A DNA stretch of 22,609 nt, taken from CAYZEE01 sp964477485 (lineage in GTDB: Bacteria > Patescibacteriota > Microgenomatia > Levybacterales > UBA12049). The translations under genes were made by a program, and so were the position numbers. The notes under the pieces are model-generated. The model was not told the origin of the DNA, made no database searches, and worked only from the letters and a program-made list of their open reading frames with translations. Below are positions 13,917 through 21,048 of the stretch, in pieces. The stretch is taken from contig CAYZEE010000016.1 in the NCBI GenBank assembly GCA_964477485.1, positions 1 to 22,609 of the forward strand, written 5' to 3'. The first letter of the stretch is position 1; every line of letters starts with the position of its first letter.

Positions 13917-15294
13917 CTTTTACCTCCTTGATGCTTCCAACGAAAAGAAATTTTTCTTCCGGGTAATCATCATATTTCCCATTCAAAAGAGCGTTTACAT
14001 CCTCAACTGTTGTTAGTCGCGGAACATAGACCCCTTTTCTTCCGGTTTGGTTTTCCGCCACAAAAAAGCTTTGGGTCATAAAATTACGAAGCTTTCTTGC
14101 TCGTCTATAAACTAATTTATCTTCAGGTGAAAGTTCAGATTCTCCAACCAGAGAAACAATTCGTTCAAGCTCCAGAGATTTTTTTAAAAGGCTTTTGGCT
14201 TTCGGAACAACTTCGTTGTGAAGCTCGCCGACAATCTCAGGATTAAGATTTGCAGAGGTGGAGGACATAATATCAACTGCCGGCAGATGTCCTTCCTGGT
14301 AAACGTTTCTGGATAAAACGACTGTTGAATCAAGATAGGGAAATATTGCCTGGACTCCTTGATCCAGTATGTCATCGTTTGGTATATATATGGCCTCTAT
14401 CGAAGTAATGGCATTTTCCTGATTTGAAATGAGTCTTTCATGAAATGACGCCATCTCGGAAGCTAGAGTTGCCTGATAACCGTCTTCTGAAGGGATGGTA
14501 TTCATAAGAACAGAAAGCTCATTGCCAGCTTGGGCAAAACGGAAAACATTATCTATGAAGAATAAGACGTCTCTTTTAAGATTATCCCGAAAATATTCAG
14601 CAATAGTTGCGGCTGTAAACCCGGTTAGAAAACGAACTGTCGGATTTTCTCCCATTGGACCGAAAACCAGACATACGGAAGGCAGGACTCCTTGGGAGGC
14701 GAGTGTTTCATAAAGTTCGTGTCCTTCTCGTGTTCTTTCTCCAACGCCTGCAAAAACTGAAACACTTTTAGTTTGAGCCTTTCTAAGGACAATAACATTA
14801 TGGATAATCTCTGTAAGAAGCAAGGTTTTGCCAACACCTGCGCCGCCGAAAAGTCCAATTTTTCCACCCTTTACAAGAGGTGAAAAGAAATCAATTACCT
14901 TAATTCCTGTCTCAAGGATCTCATGATGAGTGGAAAGATCGTTATATGAAGGAGCGCTTCCATAAATAGTCGTTTTCGCAGTATTTTTAATTTCCCCAAG
15001 ATTGTCAAGTTCTTGTCCAAAGATATCAAGAACTCTTCCTAGAACTCCTTCGCCCACAGGAACAAGGATAGGTTCTTTTGTGTTAATTACCCTCCCTCCC
15101 CTAAAAAGTTTGTTTGTCGAAGTAAGACATAAACAGAATAATTTGGAAGAGCCCGAAGATCTTACCACCTCCATTTTTGTATTGCTGTCATTTTCCAAAA
15201 TCAAAATATCATGTAAATTAGGCAGTTCATCTTCGAATTCAACTTCTACTATCTGCCCCTGGATTCTTGTAATTTTTCCGCGATCTTTATCCAT
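13900..15294 (-). CDS. atpD: F1-ATPase beta subunit (catalytic)
   Basis: 464 residues from the ATG at 15294, chosen because it begins the beta-type barrel (DRGKITRIQGQIVEVEF) and overlaps the gamma stop by 8 nt; a longer frame extends into gamma. The catalytic parts are intact: Walker A GGAGVGKT (150-157), catalytic Glu186 in GERTREG, Walker B VLFFIDN (Asp248), and FVAEN near the adenine pocket. The DELSEED torque loop reads ESELSPED (385-392). Conservation suggests active ATP hydrolysis. Divergent positions such as MNTIPSEDGYQ and DQGVQAIFPYLD indicate it is not a close relative of standard AtpD. Confidence 0.93.
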   Translation of the reverse strand: MDKDRGKITRIQGQIVEVEFEDELPNLHDILILENDSNTKMEVVRSSGSSKLFCLCLTSTNKLFRGGRVINTKEPILVPVGEGVLGRVLDIFGQELDNLGEIKNTAKTTIYGSAPSYNDLSTHHEILETGIKVIDFFSPLVKGGKIGLFGGAGVGKTLLLTEIIHNVIVLRKAQTKSVSVFAGVGERTREGHELYETLASQGVLPSVCLVFGPMGENPTVRFLTGFTAATIAEYFRDNLKRDVLFFIDNVFRFAQAGNELSVLMNTIPSEDGYQATLASEMASFHERLISNQENAITSIEAIYIPNDDILDQGVQAIFPYLDSTVVLSRNVYQEGHLPAVDIMSSTSANLNPEIVGELHNEVVPKAKSLLKKSLELERIVSLVGESELSPEDKLVYRRARKLRNFMTQSFFVAENQTGRKGVYVPRLTTVEDVNALLNGKYDDYPEEKFLFVGSIKEVKGEKQS

Positions 15295-16165
15295 AACTAT
15301 TGCCCCACAAAAACAAGCCGGAGAATGTCTCAAGCTGTTTTTTATTCATGGCTCTGTGCCTTACCTTCTGTTTTTCAAGGTCGATTTCTTTCAGGATTCC
15401 TCTAATATGATCAACTCTTACTTCCAGCGAAGTCATGCGCGACGCAAACTTTGCCAGCTGGGATTCGAAAATAGTTTGTTCAAATAGCGAAGAAAAAATT
15501 TCTTCTTCGAAAAACATCAGGATTTTCTCAAGTGTTGGTTCAAAAAAATATTTGACGCTAGGGCCTTGAGGTGCCTGGGGCAGGGGATCGCCTGAAATAT
15601 TTACAATGACAGGATGTTGGGAAATTACATTCTCAAATTGCTCATAGACGATAAATATCCTTTCATAGGCAATAATGTAGGCGACAATTTTTTTAAGAGC
15701 CTCGATATCCATCTTATTATCGGGAAAATCAAAATACGTATAGGGAATTTTTAAATTTGTCTCTTTAAAAAACTCAAGTCCAACCCTGCCAATAATAGCT
15801 ATATCACAAACTTCTTTTTTTATAACTTCGGTAAACAAATCGAATGTTTGTCTTATAATATCTCCGTAAAGACCTGTATTGGAAGAAAGGAAGATGTAAA
15901 GAGTTTTCCCATTGCGCTGTATAAATGTAAGTTTTTTAGGATCTTTAACTTTTTTCTTCTTCATTAATTTTCCAATTTCATCTTTATAGGACGCTTTAAC
16001 TTCCTGAAATATACTGTTTAATTCCAGGATAAAATCACGTCTTAATAAAACAGAGTTTCTTGTACTCTGCATGCGGGTTGCAGCCAACTCCTCATACGTC
16101 TCAAGTATGTTTTTAAGCATCGAAACACTAGTGAATTCTTCACCTACTTCTTTTTTACTTACCAT
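15287..16165 (-). CDS. atpG: F1-ATPase gamma-like subunit (central shaft)
   Basis: 292 residues with the gamma layout. A long N-terminal helix (about 10-60) contains 'TYEELAATRMQ', corresponding to the 'EMVAASKMR' segment. A Rossmann-like middle follows (about 85-200, with LYIFLSSNTGLYGDI). A long C-terminal helix (about 230-285) contains ASRMTSLEVRVDHIRGIL, matching 'ARMIAMESATDNA'. The two helices would form the coiled-coil rotor inside the alpha3beta3 ring. Sequence is strongly diverged and the gene would be hard to name without its neighbours. It overlaps alpha by 11 nt and beta by 8 nt. Confidence 0.85.
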   Translation of the reverse strand: MVSKKEVGEEFTSVSMLKNILETYEELAATRMQSTRNSVLLRRDFILELNSIFQEVKASYKDEIGKLMKKKKVKDPKKLTFIQRNGKTLYIFLSSNTGLYGDIIRQTFDLFTEVIKKEVCDIAIIGRVGLEFFKETNLKIPYTYFDFPDNKMDIEALKKIVAYIIAYERIFIVYEQFENVISQHPVIVNISGDPLPQAPQGPSVKYFFEPTLEKILMFFEEEIFSSLFEQTIFESQLAKFASRMTSLEVRVDHIRGILKEIDLEKQKVRHRAMNKKQLETFSGLFLWGNSYG

Positions 16166-17633
16166 ATTTTGCAGCGAGTCTTAATATTTGCGGACTTTGT
16201 TCTTTTATTTCTTTTAACAAATTATTGAATGAGCTCAATTGAGCCAATCTGTCAACCATATCTTGTAGTTTCTTGTCTGTTTTGTAAGCTGTTATGAGTT
16301 TTTCCATTTCCTTTTCAATCATGGTTTCATCATTTTTTTGCCAAACATCGGCCCACAGCATTGCAAAAAAAATTATCTGCAGATTAATAGGAAGAGGATT
16401 TTTGGATGTATAATTAAAAAACTGAATCATCTTATCACCGGTCGCAAGAGTAGCTTTTATATTTTCATTCAGTTCTGCGCCAAAATGGATAAAAGTTTGC
16501 ATTCTCTCATAAAGACTTAGAAAGCTTATGATTTCCCGGCTTATTTCCCGTCTTAGAGGAGACTGTGTTTGTCTTCCGACACGGGTTACGGAAATAAAAG
16601 GATTTATAGCGGGTCTTCTGCCTTGATAAAACAAATCTATGTCAAAATAGAGATGACCGTCAGTCATAGACACAAGGTTCGTTTCAATATAGCCTGAAAA
16701 ATCCCCTTGAGTAGTTTCAGCCACAGGAAGGCAGGTTATCGAATATTCGCCTTTTTTTGTTTGGAAATTTCCGGCTCTTTCAAGAAGTTTTGCGTGAGTA
16801 TAGAAAATATCACTTGGGTATGAACTTCTACCCGGGAATCTTCGACCCAAAAGCGATATTTCTCGATAAAATTTAGCGTGGGTTGACAGGTCATCCAGTA
16901 TGAGAAGAACATCTTTTCCCTGGTCTCTGAAGTACTCACTTATTGTCATCGCCGTATAGGGGGTAAGGTAAATTAGTCCGGCTGCATCCTCAGAACCCGA
17001 GGCAACAATAACTATTTTGTCCATAACTCCATTTTTTATAAAGAACTCCTCAACGCTTTTTACATCAAGCCTTTTTTTCCCAATCGTAGCATATATGCAA
17101 ATATTTCCTTTTTGGACCTGACTTATAGCAGCTTTTTCAAGAAAATTAGTTTTTCCAGTTTTTCTATCTCCAATTACGAGCTCCCGCTGTCCATGTCCTA
17201 AAGGTATTATTGAATCGACAATCAATATTCCTGTTTCCAGGGGTTTAGTTATGGTTTTGCGATAAGCAATCCCCGGCGCAGTACTGTTAACAGGGCGGGA
17301 TTCTTTTGGTTTGCCTAAAGATTTAGTGACACTGATGCGGTTCCCTAAGGGGTTTATTACTTGTCCTAAGAGTTCAAAGCCTACTGGTACATTCAATACC
17401 TCATCTGTGCGCGCTGCTCTCGTCCCTGGCTTTATCAGATTTTTAGAAAAAAGCATTACTTCTACAAGCTCAGATTCTATGGAGAAAACCTGTCCAATAT
17501 CTCCGGTTTCAAAAATTACAACTTCTTCGGGTTTGACCGAGGGAAGGCCGCTTACATGAATTATGTCTTCTGTTACTTGTTCGACGTATCCTATTTCTTG
17601 AATGGCATTAAGGTAAGCAGTAAAACCTTTCAT
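16155..17633 (-). CDS. atpA: F1-ATPase alpha-like subunit
   Basis: 492 residues from the ATG at 17633, one base after the delta stop. A longer frame reaches 17699 but overlaps delta. It has an alpha-type P-loop GDRKTGKT (155-162; Gln replaced by Lys relative to the usual GDRQTGKT), LLILDDLSTHAKFYREISLL (244-262) and PGRSSYPSDIFY. The arginine finger Arg351 in SVTRVGRQTQ should reach the beta active site. The region after the P-loop and the C-terminal helical domain are diverged. The usual N-terminal helix that binds delta is short: the protein starts only about 15 residues before the barrel. Confidence 0.92.
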   Translation of the reverse strand: MKGFTAYLNAIQEIGYVEQVTEDIIHVSGLPSVKPEEVVIFETGDIGQVFSIESELVEVMLFSKNLIKPGTRAARTDEVLNVPVGFELLGQVINPLGNRISVTKSLGKPKESRPVNSTAPGIAYRKTITKPLETGILIVDSIIPLGHGQRELVIGDRKTGKTNFLEKAAISQVQKGNICIYATIGKKRLDVKSVEEFFIKNGVMDKIVIVASGSEDAAGLIYLTPYTAMTISEYFRDQGKDVLLILDDLSTHAKFYREISLLGRRFPGRSSYPSDIFYTHAKLLERAGNFQTKKGEYSITCLPVAETTQGDFSGYIETNLVSMTDGHLYFDIDLFYQGRRPAINPFISVTRVGRQTQSPLRREISREIISFLSLYERMQTFIHFGAELNENIKATLATGDKMIQFFNYTSKNPLPINLQIIFFAMLWADVWQKNDETMIEKEMEKLITAYKTDKKLQDMVDRLAQLSSFNNLLKEIKEQSPQILRLAAKYGK

Positions 17634-17634
17634 T

Positions 17635-18150
17635 TCAATTCTGAGTACTTGCGAGAGTAAATAATTTTGCGTCTTTCTTCTTGTCGAACAGTTCTTCAAG
17701 CTGCTTCTTAATTGTTAAGTCTTGATACTTTCCGTTAAAAACAATAATCGCCCCTCCTATTAATGACTCGTTTTTTTCAATATCCAAAATTATGCCAGCG
17801 CCAATATTTTTAGAAACCCATTCAAGAATATCCTCGGTAATTTCATCCGTTGGGTCGAAAGCGAGGTAAAGCTTAAGGATTTTAAGTTTTTGTACTTCAT
17901 TTTTTAAGCTTGTTAAAAAATTTTCTACTGCCATGTTGTCATTTAGGTTAATACTTTTGTCATTGAAAGCTCTTTTTAGAGCCTCTGCTGTTTTTAGGTC
18001 TACCCGTTCTTTAAGAGTTTCTTCAAAAGGTTTCTTGTAATCTTTAAACAGATCGCCTAAGAGAAGATCAATATTCGAAGAAAACTCTTTCGCTTCTTTA
18101 GTAGTTTTTAATGACTTTAAGATGTCAAAATTTATCAAATTATTCTTCAT
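17635..18150 (-). CDS. atpH: F1-ATPase delta/OSCP-like subunit
   Basis: 171 residues, close to the family length. The diagnostic part is the C-terminal KNESLIGGAIIVFNGKYQDLTIKKQLEELF, matching the 'LIGG..I..GD...D.S...QL..L' signature of delta/OSCP, which joins the top of the alpha3beta3 head to the peripheral stalk. The N-terminal helical domain (1-105) is weakly conserved. Its ATG overlaps the b-subunit stop (ATGA). Presence of delta and b together implies a real stator connection in this complex. Confidence 0.8.
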   Translation of the reverse strand: MKNNLINFDILKSLKTTKEAKEFSSNIDLLLGDLFKDYKKPFEETLKERVDLKTAEALKRAFNDKSINLNDNMAVENFLTSLKNEVQKLKILKLYLAFDPTDEITEDILEWVSKNIGAGIILDIEKNESLIGGAIIVFNGKYQDLTIKKQLEELFDKKKDAKLFTLASTQN

Positions 18151-18866
18151 AAGCTTTTATCTATTTCGTTTTCCTTTGCCGTGTTCAGCGCATCAATAAC
18201 GAGCTGTTCATGCTGTGTAAGCGATAACCCTTTCCCTATTACTTGTTTTGAGACATCCTCTATAATTTTGTAAATTTCCTCATCTACCTTTTTAATCATC
18301 TGGTTTTTATAATCATCTACCTCTTTTCTAACTCTTGCATATTCTGACTCAATTCTTTCCTCGATTATTTTTTGGGAAGCAACTGTTTCCCTTTCAAGCA
18401 CGTTATCAAAATCTTTTACTTCTTTTGTAGTATCTTCTTCTATACTTTTTGATGTATTCCTTACTAGTTCTATATCCTTCTGTCTTAATGAATCCAGTTC
18501 GTCTTTATATGTTTTTAAGAAATCCTGTGATGCTTTTTCGAAGTAACTTGTTTGATGTCTTACAAGACTTTCTAGTGCATCTTCAAGCGTTTTTTTAGAC
18601 TCAGTGCTTAAAGCGTTGGCGCTATTTAATATCTCTTGCGCCTTCATGCTTGCTTCTTCAGTTATCTTTCCCGCTTTTAGTAATGCTTCATCGAGAAGAG
18701 CAGATTCCTTTTTGCGCATCTGTTCAAGTAGTTTATCTGCTTCATGCCGTTCGGAATTAAATTCTTTTACGCTCCTAGCGTAAGAAATAATGATAGCACC
18801 GATTGTCAGAGACAGCACGAATACGGCGAGAATTAAATCGAAAAATATCAAAGGATTAATGGTCAT
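18147..18866 (-). CDS. atpF: Peripheral-stalk b-like subunit with an elongated coiled coil
   Basis: 239 residues, against about 156-170 for typical bacterial b. One membrane helix (about 9-29) is followed by roughly 200 residues of charged heptad-like helix. The end (ASQKIIEERIESEY.RVRKEVDDYK, then KIIEDVSKQVIGKGLSLTQHEQLV) resembles the b C-terminus that docks on delta. The extra 70-80 residues sit in the middle of the stalk (about 70-150), so the stalk would be considerably longer. It starts 65 nt after the c-like gene, with its own promoter-like sequence. Identification as b rests on position, topology and the C-terminal motif. Confidence 0.75.
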   Translation of the reverse strand: MTINPLIFFDLILAVFVLSLTIGAIIISYARSVKEFNSERHEADKLLEQMRKKESALLDEALLKAGKITEEASMKAQEILNSANALSTESKKTLEDALESLVRHQTSYFEKASQDFLKTYKDELDSLRQKDIELVRNTSKSIEEDTTKEVKDFDNVLERETVASQKIIEERIESEYARVRKEVDDYKNQMIKKVDEEIYKIIEDVSKQVIGKGLSLTQHEQLVIDALNTAKENEIDKSL

Positions 18867-18872
18867 AAGTCA

Positions 18873-18901
18873 ATTTTACCCCGCACATTTTTTAAAGTAA
18901 A
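18873..18901 (-). promoter_or_regulatory. Internal promoter upstream of the b-like gene
   Basis: On the minus strand, TTTACT (18901-18896), 17 bp and TAAAAT (18878-18873). The inferred start is base 18866, the A of the ATG. It would let the stalk and F1 genes be transcribed separately from the c-like gene. Confidence 0.5.
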
Positions 18902-18931
18902 TAGCATTTATGTTGTTCTATGCGTACGGGC

Positions 18932-19705
18932 TTACAATATTAATATTAAATACGCTATTCCTATTCCAACCAATATAATTACTGCGGTTAAGAGTACGTT
19001 TACAATAATCCCAAGCTGTATTATTTTTGATGCAAGCGGGTTTCTTCCCAGCGCCTCAACTCCGGTTCTTGCGATTCTGCCAAAGTAGATAAAGCCGAGA
19101 ACAAATGAGACTATTACTATTACAGCAGCCAGAAGATAGCGAAGAGTTGTCAAAGGCGATAGCAAAGGTGACCCCGCAACGATTTTAATACTCTCTATAA
19201 GGTTTGTTCTGGTTGTGATGAAAATCGCATTATAATGAGGATTTATGGATACAAGAATTTCACCTATTGCATTATGATTAGGGTTATTATAATTTTCAAG
19301 GGCCATTCCCAACACAAATCCATTAACATCTGCCTTTTGTCCGACTCCGGGGATCTTAGAGCTTGTAATAAAGTCATTTTTCTTTATAGATCCGTTTTGA
19401 GTAGAAACCCTAACAAGTGTTTTTCCAGAACTTATCACAAATACTCCTGCGCCGGGTGATTCTTTTAAAAATATTGCAGGATTTTGAGTTACAACTCCGT
19501 AGATTGACGGATCATAGGCATAGGTGGTAAGCTTGTACCCTTGTGAAATAGCAGTTATTATATCTCCTTCGCGTATATTCTTTTCAGCGATTGGGATTGG
19601 GATTGCAAGTCCTTCGGATGCCGCAGAGGCATACGCCAACACTGGATTTGCTAAAACCAGATATACGCTAGCGATTATGGCAAATAAATAGAGATGCCAT
19701 CGCAT
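18932..19705 (-). CDS. Secreted-domain c-like membrane protein of the F1-like cluster
   Basis: 257 residues from the ATG at 19705. A longer in-frame ATG at 19786 overlaps the fic stop, but the promoter and the signal peptide both point to 19705. Order: signal peptide (1-28); an extracytoplasmic beta-rich domain (about 30-158) with YGVVTQNPAIFL, SGKTLVRVSTQNG, KKNDFITSSKIPGVG and GFVLGMALEN, resembling repeat-type beta domains of phage tail and surface proteins; then two membrane helices (about 188-208 and 228-256) joined by RIARTGVEALGRNPLASK, which resembles the c-subunit polar loop 'ARQP'. Neither helix has an Asp or Glu; Thr240 is near the usual carboxylate position. It probably does not carry protons. 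Name and role are inferred. Confidence 0.65.
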   Translation of the reverse strand: MRWHLYLFAIIASVYLVLANPVLAYASAASEGLAIPIPIAEKNIREGDIITAISQGYKLTTYAYDPSIYGVVTQNPAIFLKESPGAGVFVISSGKTLVRVSTQNGSIKKNDFITSSKIPGVGQKADVNGFVLGMALENYNNPNHNAIGEILVSINPHYNAIFITTRTNLIESIKIVAGSPLLSPLTTLRYLLAAVIVIVSFVLGFIYFGRIARTGVEALGRNPLASKIIQLGIIVNVLLTAVIILVGIGIAYLILIL

Positions 19706-19712
19706 ATTTTTA

Positions 19713-19741
19713 ATCTTATTAATCTTATTTATTATTGTCAA
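19713..19741 (-). promoter_or_regulatory. Promoter of the F1-like operon (c-like gene)
   Basis: On the minus strand, a perfect TTGACA (19741-19736), 17 bp and TAAGAT (19718-19713). The inferred start at 19706 is one base before the ATG at 19705, so the first mRNA would be leaderless. This supports the shorter start of the c-like protein. Confidence 0.65.
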
Positions 19742-19782
19742 ATTATTTCTAGTTTGCCCAAACATATCAAACAATATCCAAT

Positions 19783-20739
19783 TCATACTTTAGTATAGTA
19801 GACAGATCGTCCTTTTCCATGAACAAATATAAGTCGAAGGGCCGCAAGTTTTGATAGATCGCGTGATGCGGTTATTTGAGAAACCTTAAATTGCTTCTGA
19901 ACTCTTCTATTAGTAATTGTTGATTCTGGTTCTTTAAGAATGTTTAGTATTTCCTTTTGTCTGTCATTTATTTCCCAAAAAGAGGAGGGGGCACCTAGTC
20001 TTTCGGAGGAGCCGCTCTTGATTTTATCAAAGACATTAGTTAGCTGTGTGAGTAAGCTTTGAGAGAAATACTCAAGCCATACAGTGATACTTGCTGCATT
20101 TGCGGCAATCTGCGAGGCTTGTCTAAAAGTTTCCTGGTCTTGAGCCCATTCTTTTTCAAAAACTACTAGCTCTTTTACATCAAAACCATTTTTATATAGA
20201 AACAAAAGAGCAATTAATCGACTCAGTCGACCATTTCCATCTGTGAATGGATGGATTCTGGCTATTCCTAAGTTCGCTGTCCCTGCCTGAATAACCGGAT
20301 GTTCTTTGTGTGCTTGAAGATAATCGAGTAATTCTTGAATCCGAGAAGTAGGTACGCGAAGAGATCCCATGCAGAATATATCGTAAATACTCAAAATATC
20401 TTTTAATGTAACAGTTTTGTCCGACACTAACCAATGCTGTGAAATATAATCAAGGGTTCTTTTATAACCTTGTACATCTTTTTCATTTTTGTCTGTTCCC
20501 CCGCCTTTTTCTTTATTTTGCAGGGCTGTAGATATTAAAATTTTTACAATCTGATTTTTATCGAGTGGATTATCTGCAATAGCAAGCGAGCAATATATTC
20601 TATCAAGCATTGCCTCCCAGCGGAGATAGAGTTCAGCTTTTGGAGAAACAGGAAAAAGAAGTATCTTCTCGCGCAATAATTCTATTTTTTGCAATCTCTC
20701 TCTAAGAATAGGGGAGAGATTGTAGGACAGATTAAGCAT
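19783..20739 (-). CDS. Fic family protein with C-terminal winged helix
   Basis: 318 residues. The Fic core holds a complete catalytic motif HPFTDGNGR (163-171), with His163 as the base and the Asp and Arg for nucleotide binding, so AMP transfer (or a related reaction) onto protein hydroxyls is expected. The N-terminal inhibitory helix normally reads [S/T]xxxE[G/N]; here the matching stretch is SLAIADN (51-57), lacking the Glu that blocks the gamma phosphate. Residues 257-318 form a winged-helix-like domain (QKEILNIL, VSQITASRDLSKL), a common Fic arrangement that may give DNA binding and autoregulation. No antitoxin gene is adjacent. Targets unknown. Confidence 0.9.
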   Translation of the reverse strand: MLNLSYNLSPILRERLQKIELLREKILLFPVSPKAELYLRWEAMLDRIYCSLAIADNPLDKNQIVKILISTALQNKEKGGGTDKNEKDVQGYKRTLDYISQHWLVSDKTVTLKDILSIYDIFCMGSLRVPTSRIQELLDYLQAHKEHPVIQAGTANLGIARIHPFTDGNGRLSRLIALLFLYKNGFDVKELVVFEKEWAQDQETFRQASQIAANAASITVWLEYFSQSLLTQLTNVFDKIKSGSSERLGAPSSFWEINDRQKEILNILKEPESTITNRRVQKQFKVSQITASRDLSKLAALRLIFVHGKGRSVYYTKV

Positions 20740-20773
20740 AATTAACGTCTGCTGTATTAGGACAAATTTATCA

Positions 20774-20867
20774 CAATCTTATCATTTAATCAATAGGCAT
20801 TTCGTGAAAATAAATGACCAAATTTTAACAATTTCAAACTTGGACATTTTAGACAATGATAAGATTG
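20774..20867. repeat. Perfect 13-bp inverted repeat
   Basis: CAATCTTATCATT (20774-20786) and its exact reverse complement AATGATAAGATTG (20855-20867) are separated by 68 bp. The spacing suits a pair of protein binding sites bridged by a loop more than an RNA hairpin. Confidence 0.65.
20840..20855 (+). promoter_or_regulatory. Upstream pair of TTGGACA-like boxes
   Basis: TTGGACA (20840-20846) and TTAGACA (20849-20855) precede the main array by about 80 bp and touch the right arm of the inverted repeat. Confidence 0.4.
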
Positions 20868-20887
20868 GGATAATATTATATTACTAC

Positions 20888-20917
20888 TTGACAATCTTTC
20901 ACGGATATGAGTAATAT
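20888..20917 (+). promoter_or_regulatory. Possible promoter of the MerR-surface-protein gene
   Basis: A perfect TTGACA (20888-20893), an 18-bp spacer and TAATAT (20912-20917). The inferred start near 20924 would put the TTGGACA array inside the transcribed leader of about 125 nt, where a bound protein could block transcription. Confidence 0.4.
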
Positions 20918-20935
20918 TATTATATATTATAAAAC

Positions 20936-21006
20936 TTGGACAAAATTGGACAAAAACATGGACATACTTAGACAAAAACTTATACATGCAAAAGAGAACT
21001 TGGACA
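20936..21006 (+). promoter_or_regulatory. Helically phased array of TTGGACA boxes
   Basis: Boxes start at 20936 (TTGGACA), 20946 (TTGGACA), 20958 (ATGGACA), 20968 (TTAGACA), 20980 (TTATACA) and 21000 (TTGGACA), with steps of 10, 12, 10, 12 and 20 bp. All face the same way and lie on roughly one side of the DNA helix. It is a candidate operator, possibly for the MerR-type domain encoded 43 bp downstream. Confidence 0.6.
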
Positions 21007-21048
21007 ATCAAAATCTAGAACCTTAGGTTTTTGTAAATTATCTGCCCT

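Larger units (their letters stand above)
20740..21048. other. Regulatory intergenic region between fic and the surface-protein gene
   Basis: This 309-bp divergent spacer is A/T-rich and has no gene. It holds a perfect 13-bp inverted repeat, a cluster of TTGGACA-like boxes, and a promoter-like TTGACA/TAATAT pair. Near the fic start, a weak -10-like TAATAC lies at 20759-20754 on the minus strand, next to a TTAGGACA box (20757-20764). Confidence 0.6.

Noticed and set aside
14495..14713. Plus-strand open frames opposite the beta-subunit gene (also 15002-15487 and 17311-17559).
   Set aside because: They are antisense to strongly conserved F1 coding sequence and show no protein family features.
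19706..19786. N-terminal extension of the c-like protein starting at 19786, overlapping the fic stop (ATGA).
   Set aside because: The overlap looks like translational coupling, but the extension is Asn/Ile/Lys-rich and would place the signal peptide internally. A TTGACA/TAAGAT promoter lies inside it and ends at the ATG at 19705.
20870..20930. A/T-rich imperfect inverted repeat (ATTACT at 20880-20885 and AGTAAT at 20910-20915) around TTGACA.
   Set aside because: Only 6 bp match perfectly and the outer arms are simple AT alternation; it could be chance in such A/T-rich DNA.
20888..21006. CRISPR-like reading of the repeated TTGGACA boxes.
   Set aside because: Units are 7 bp with 3-13 bp between them, far too short for repeat-spacer structure, and no cas gene is present.
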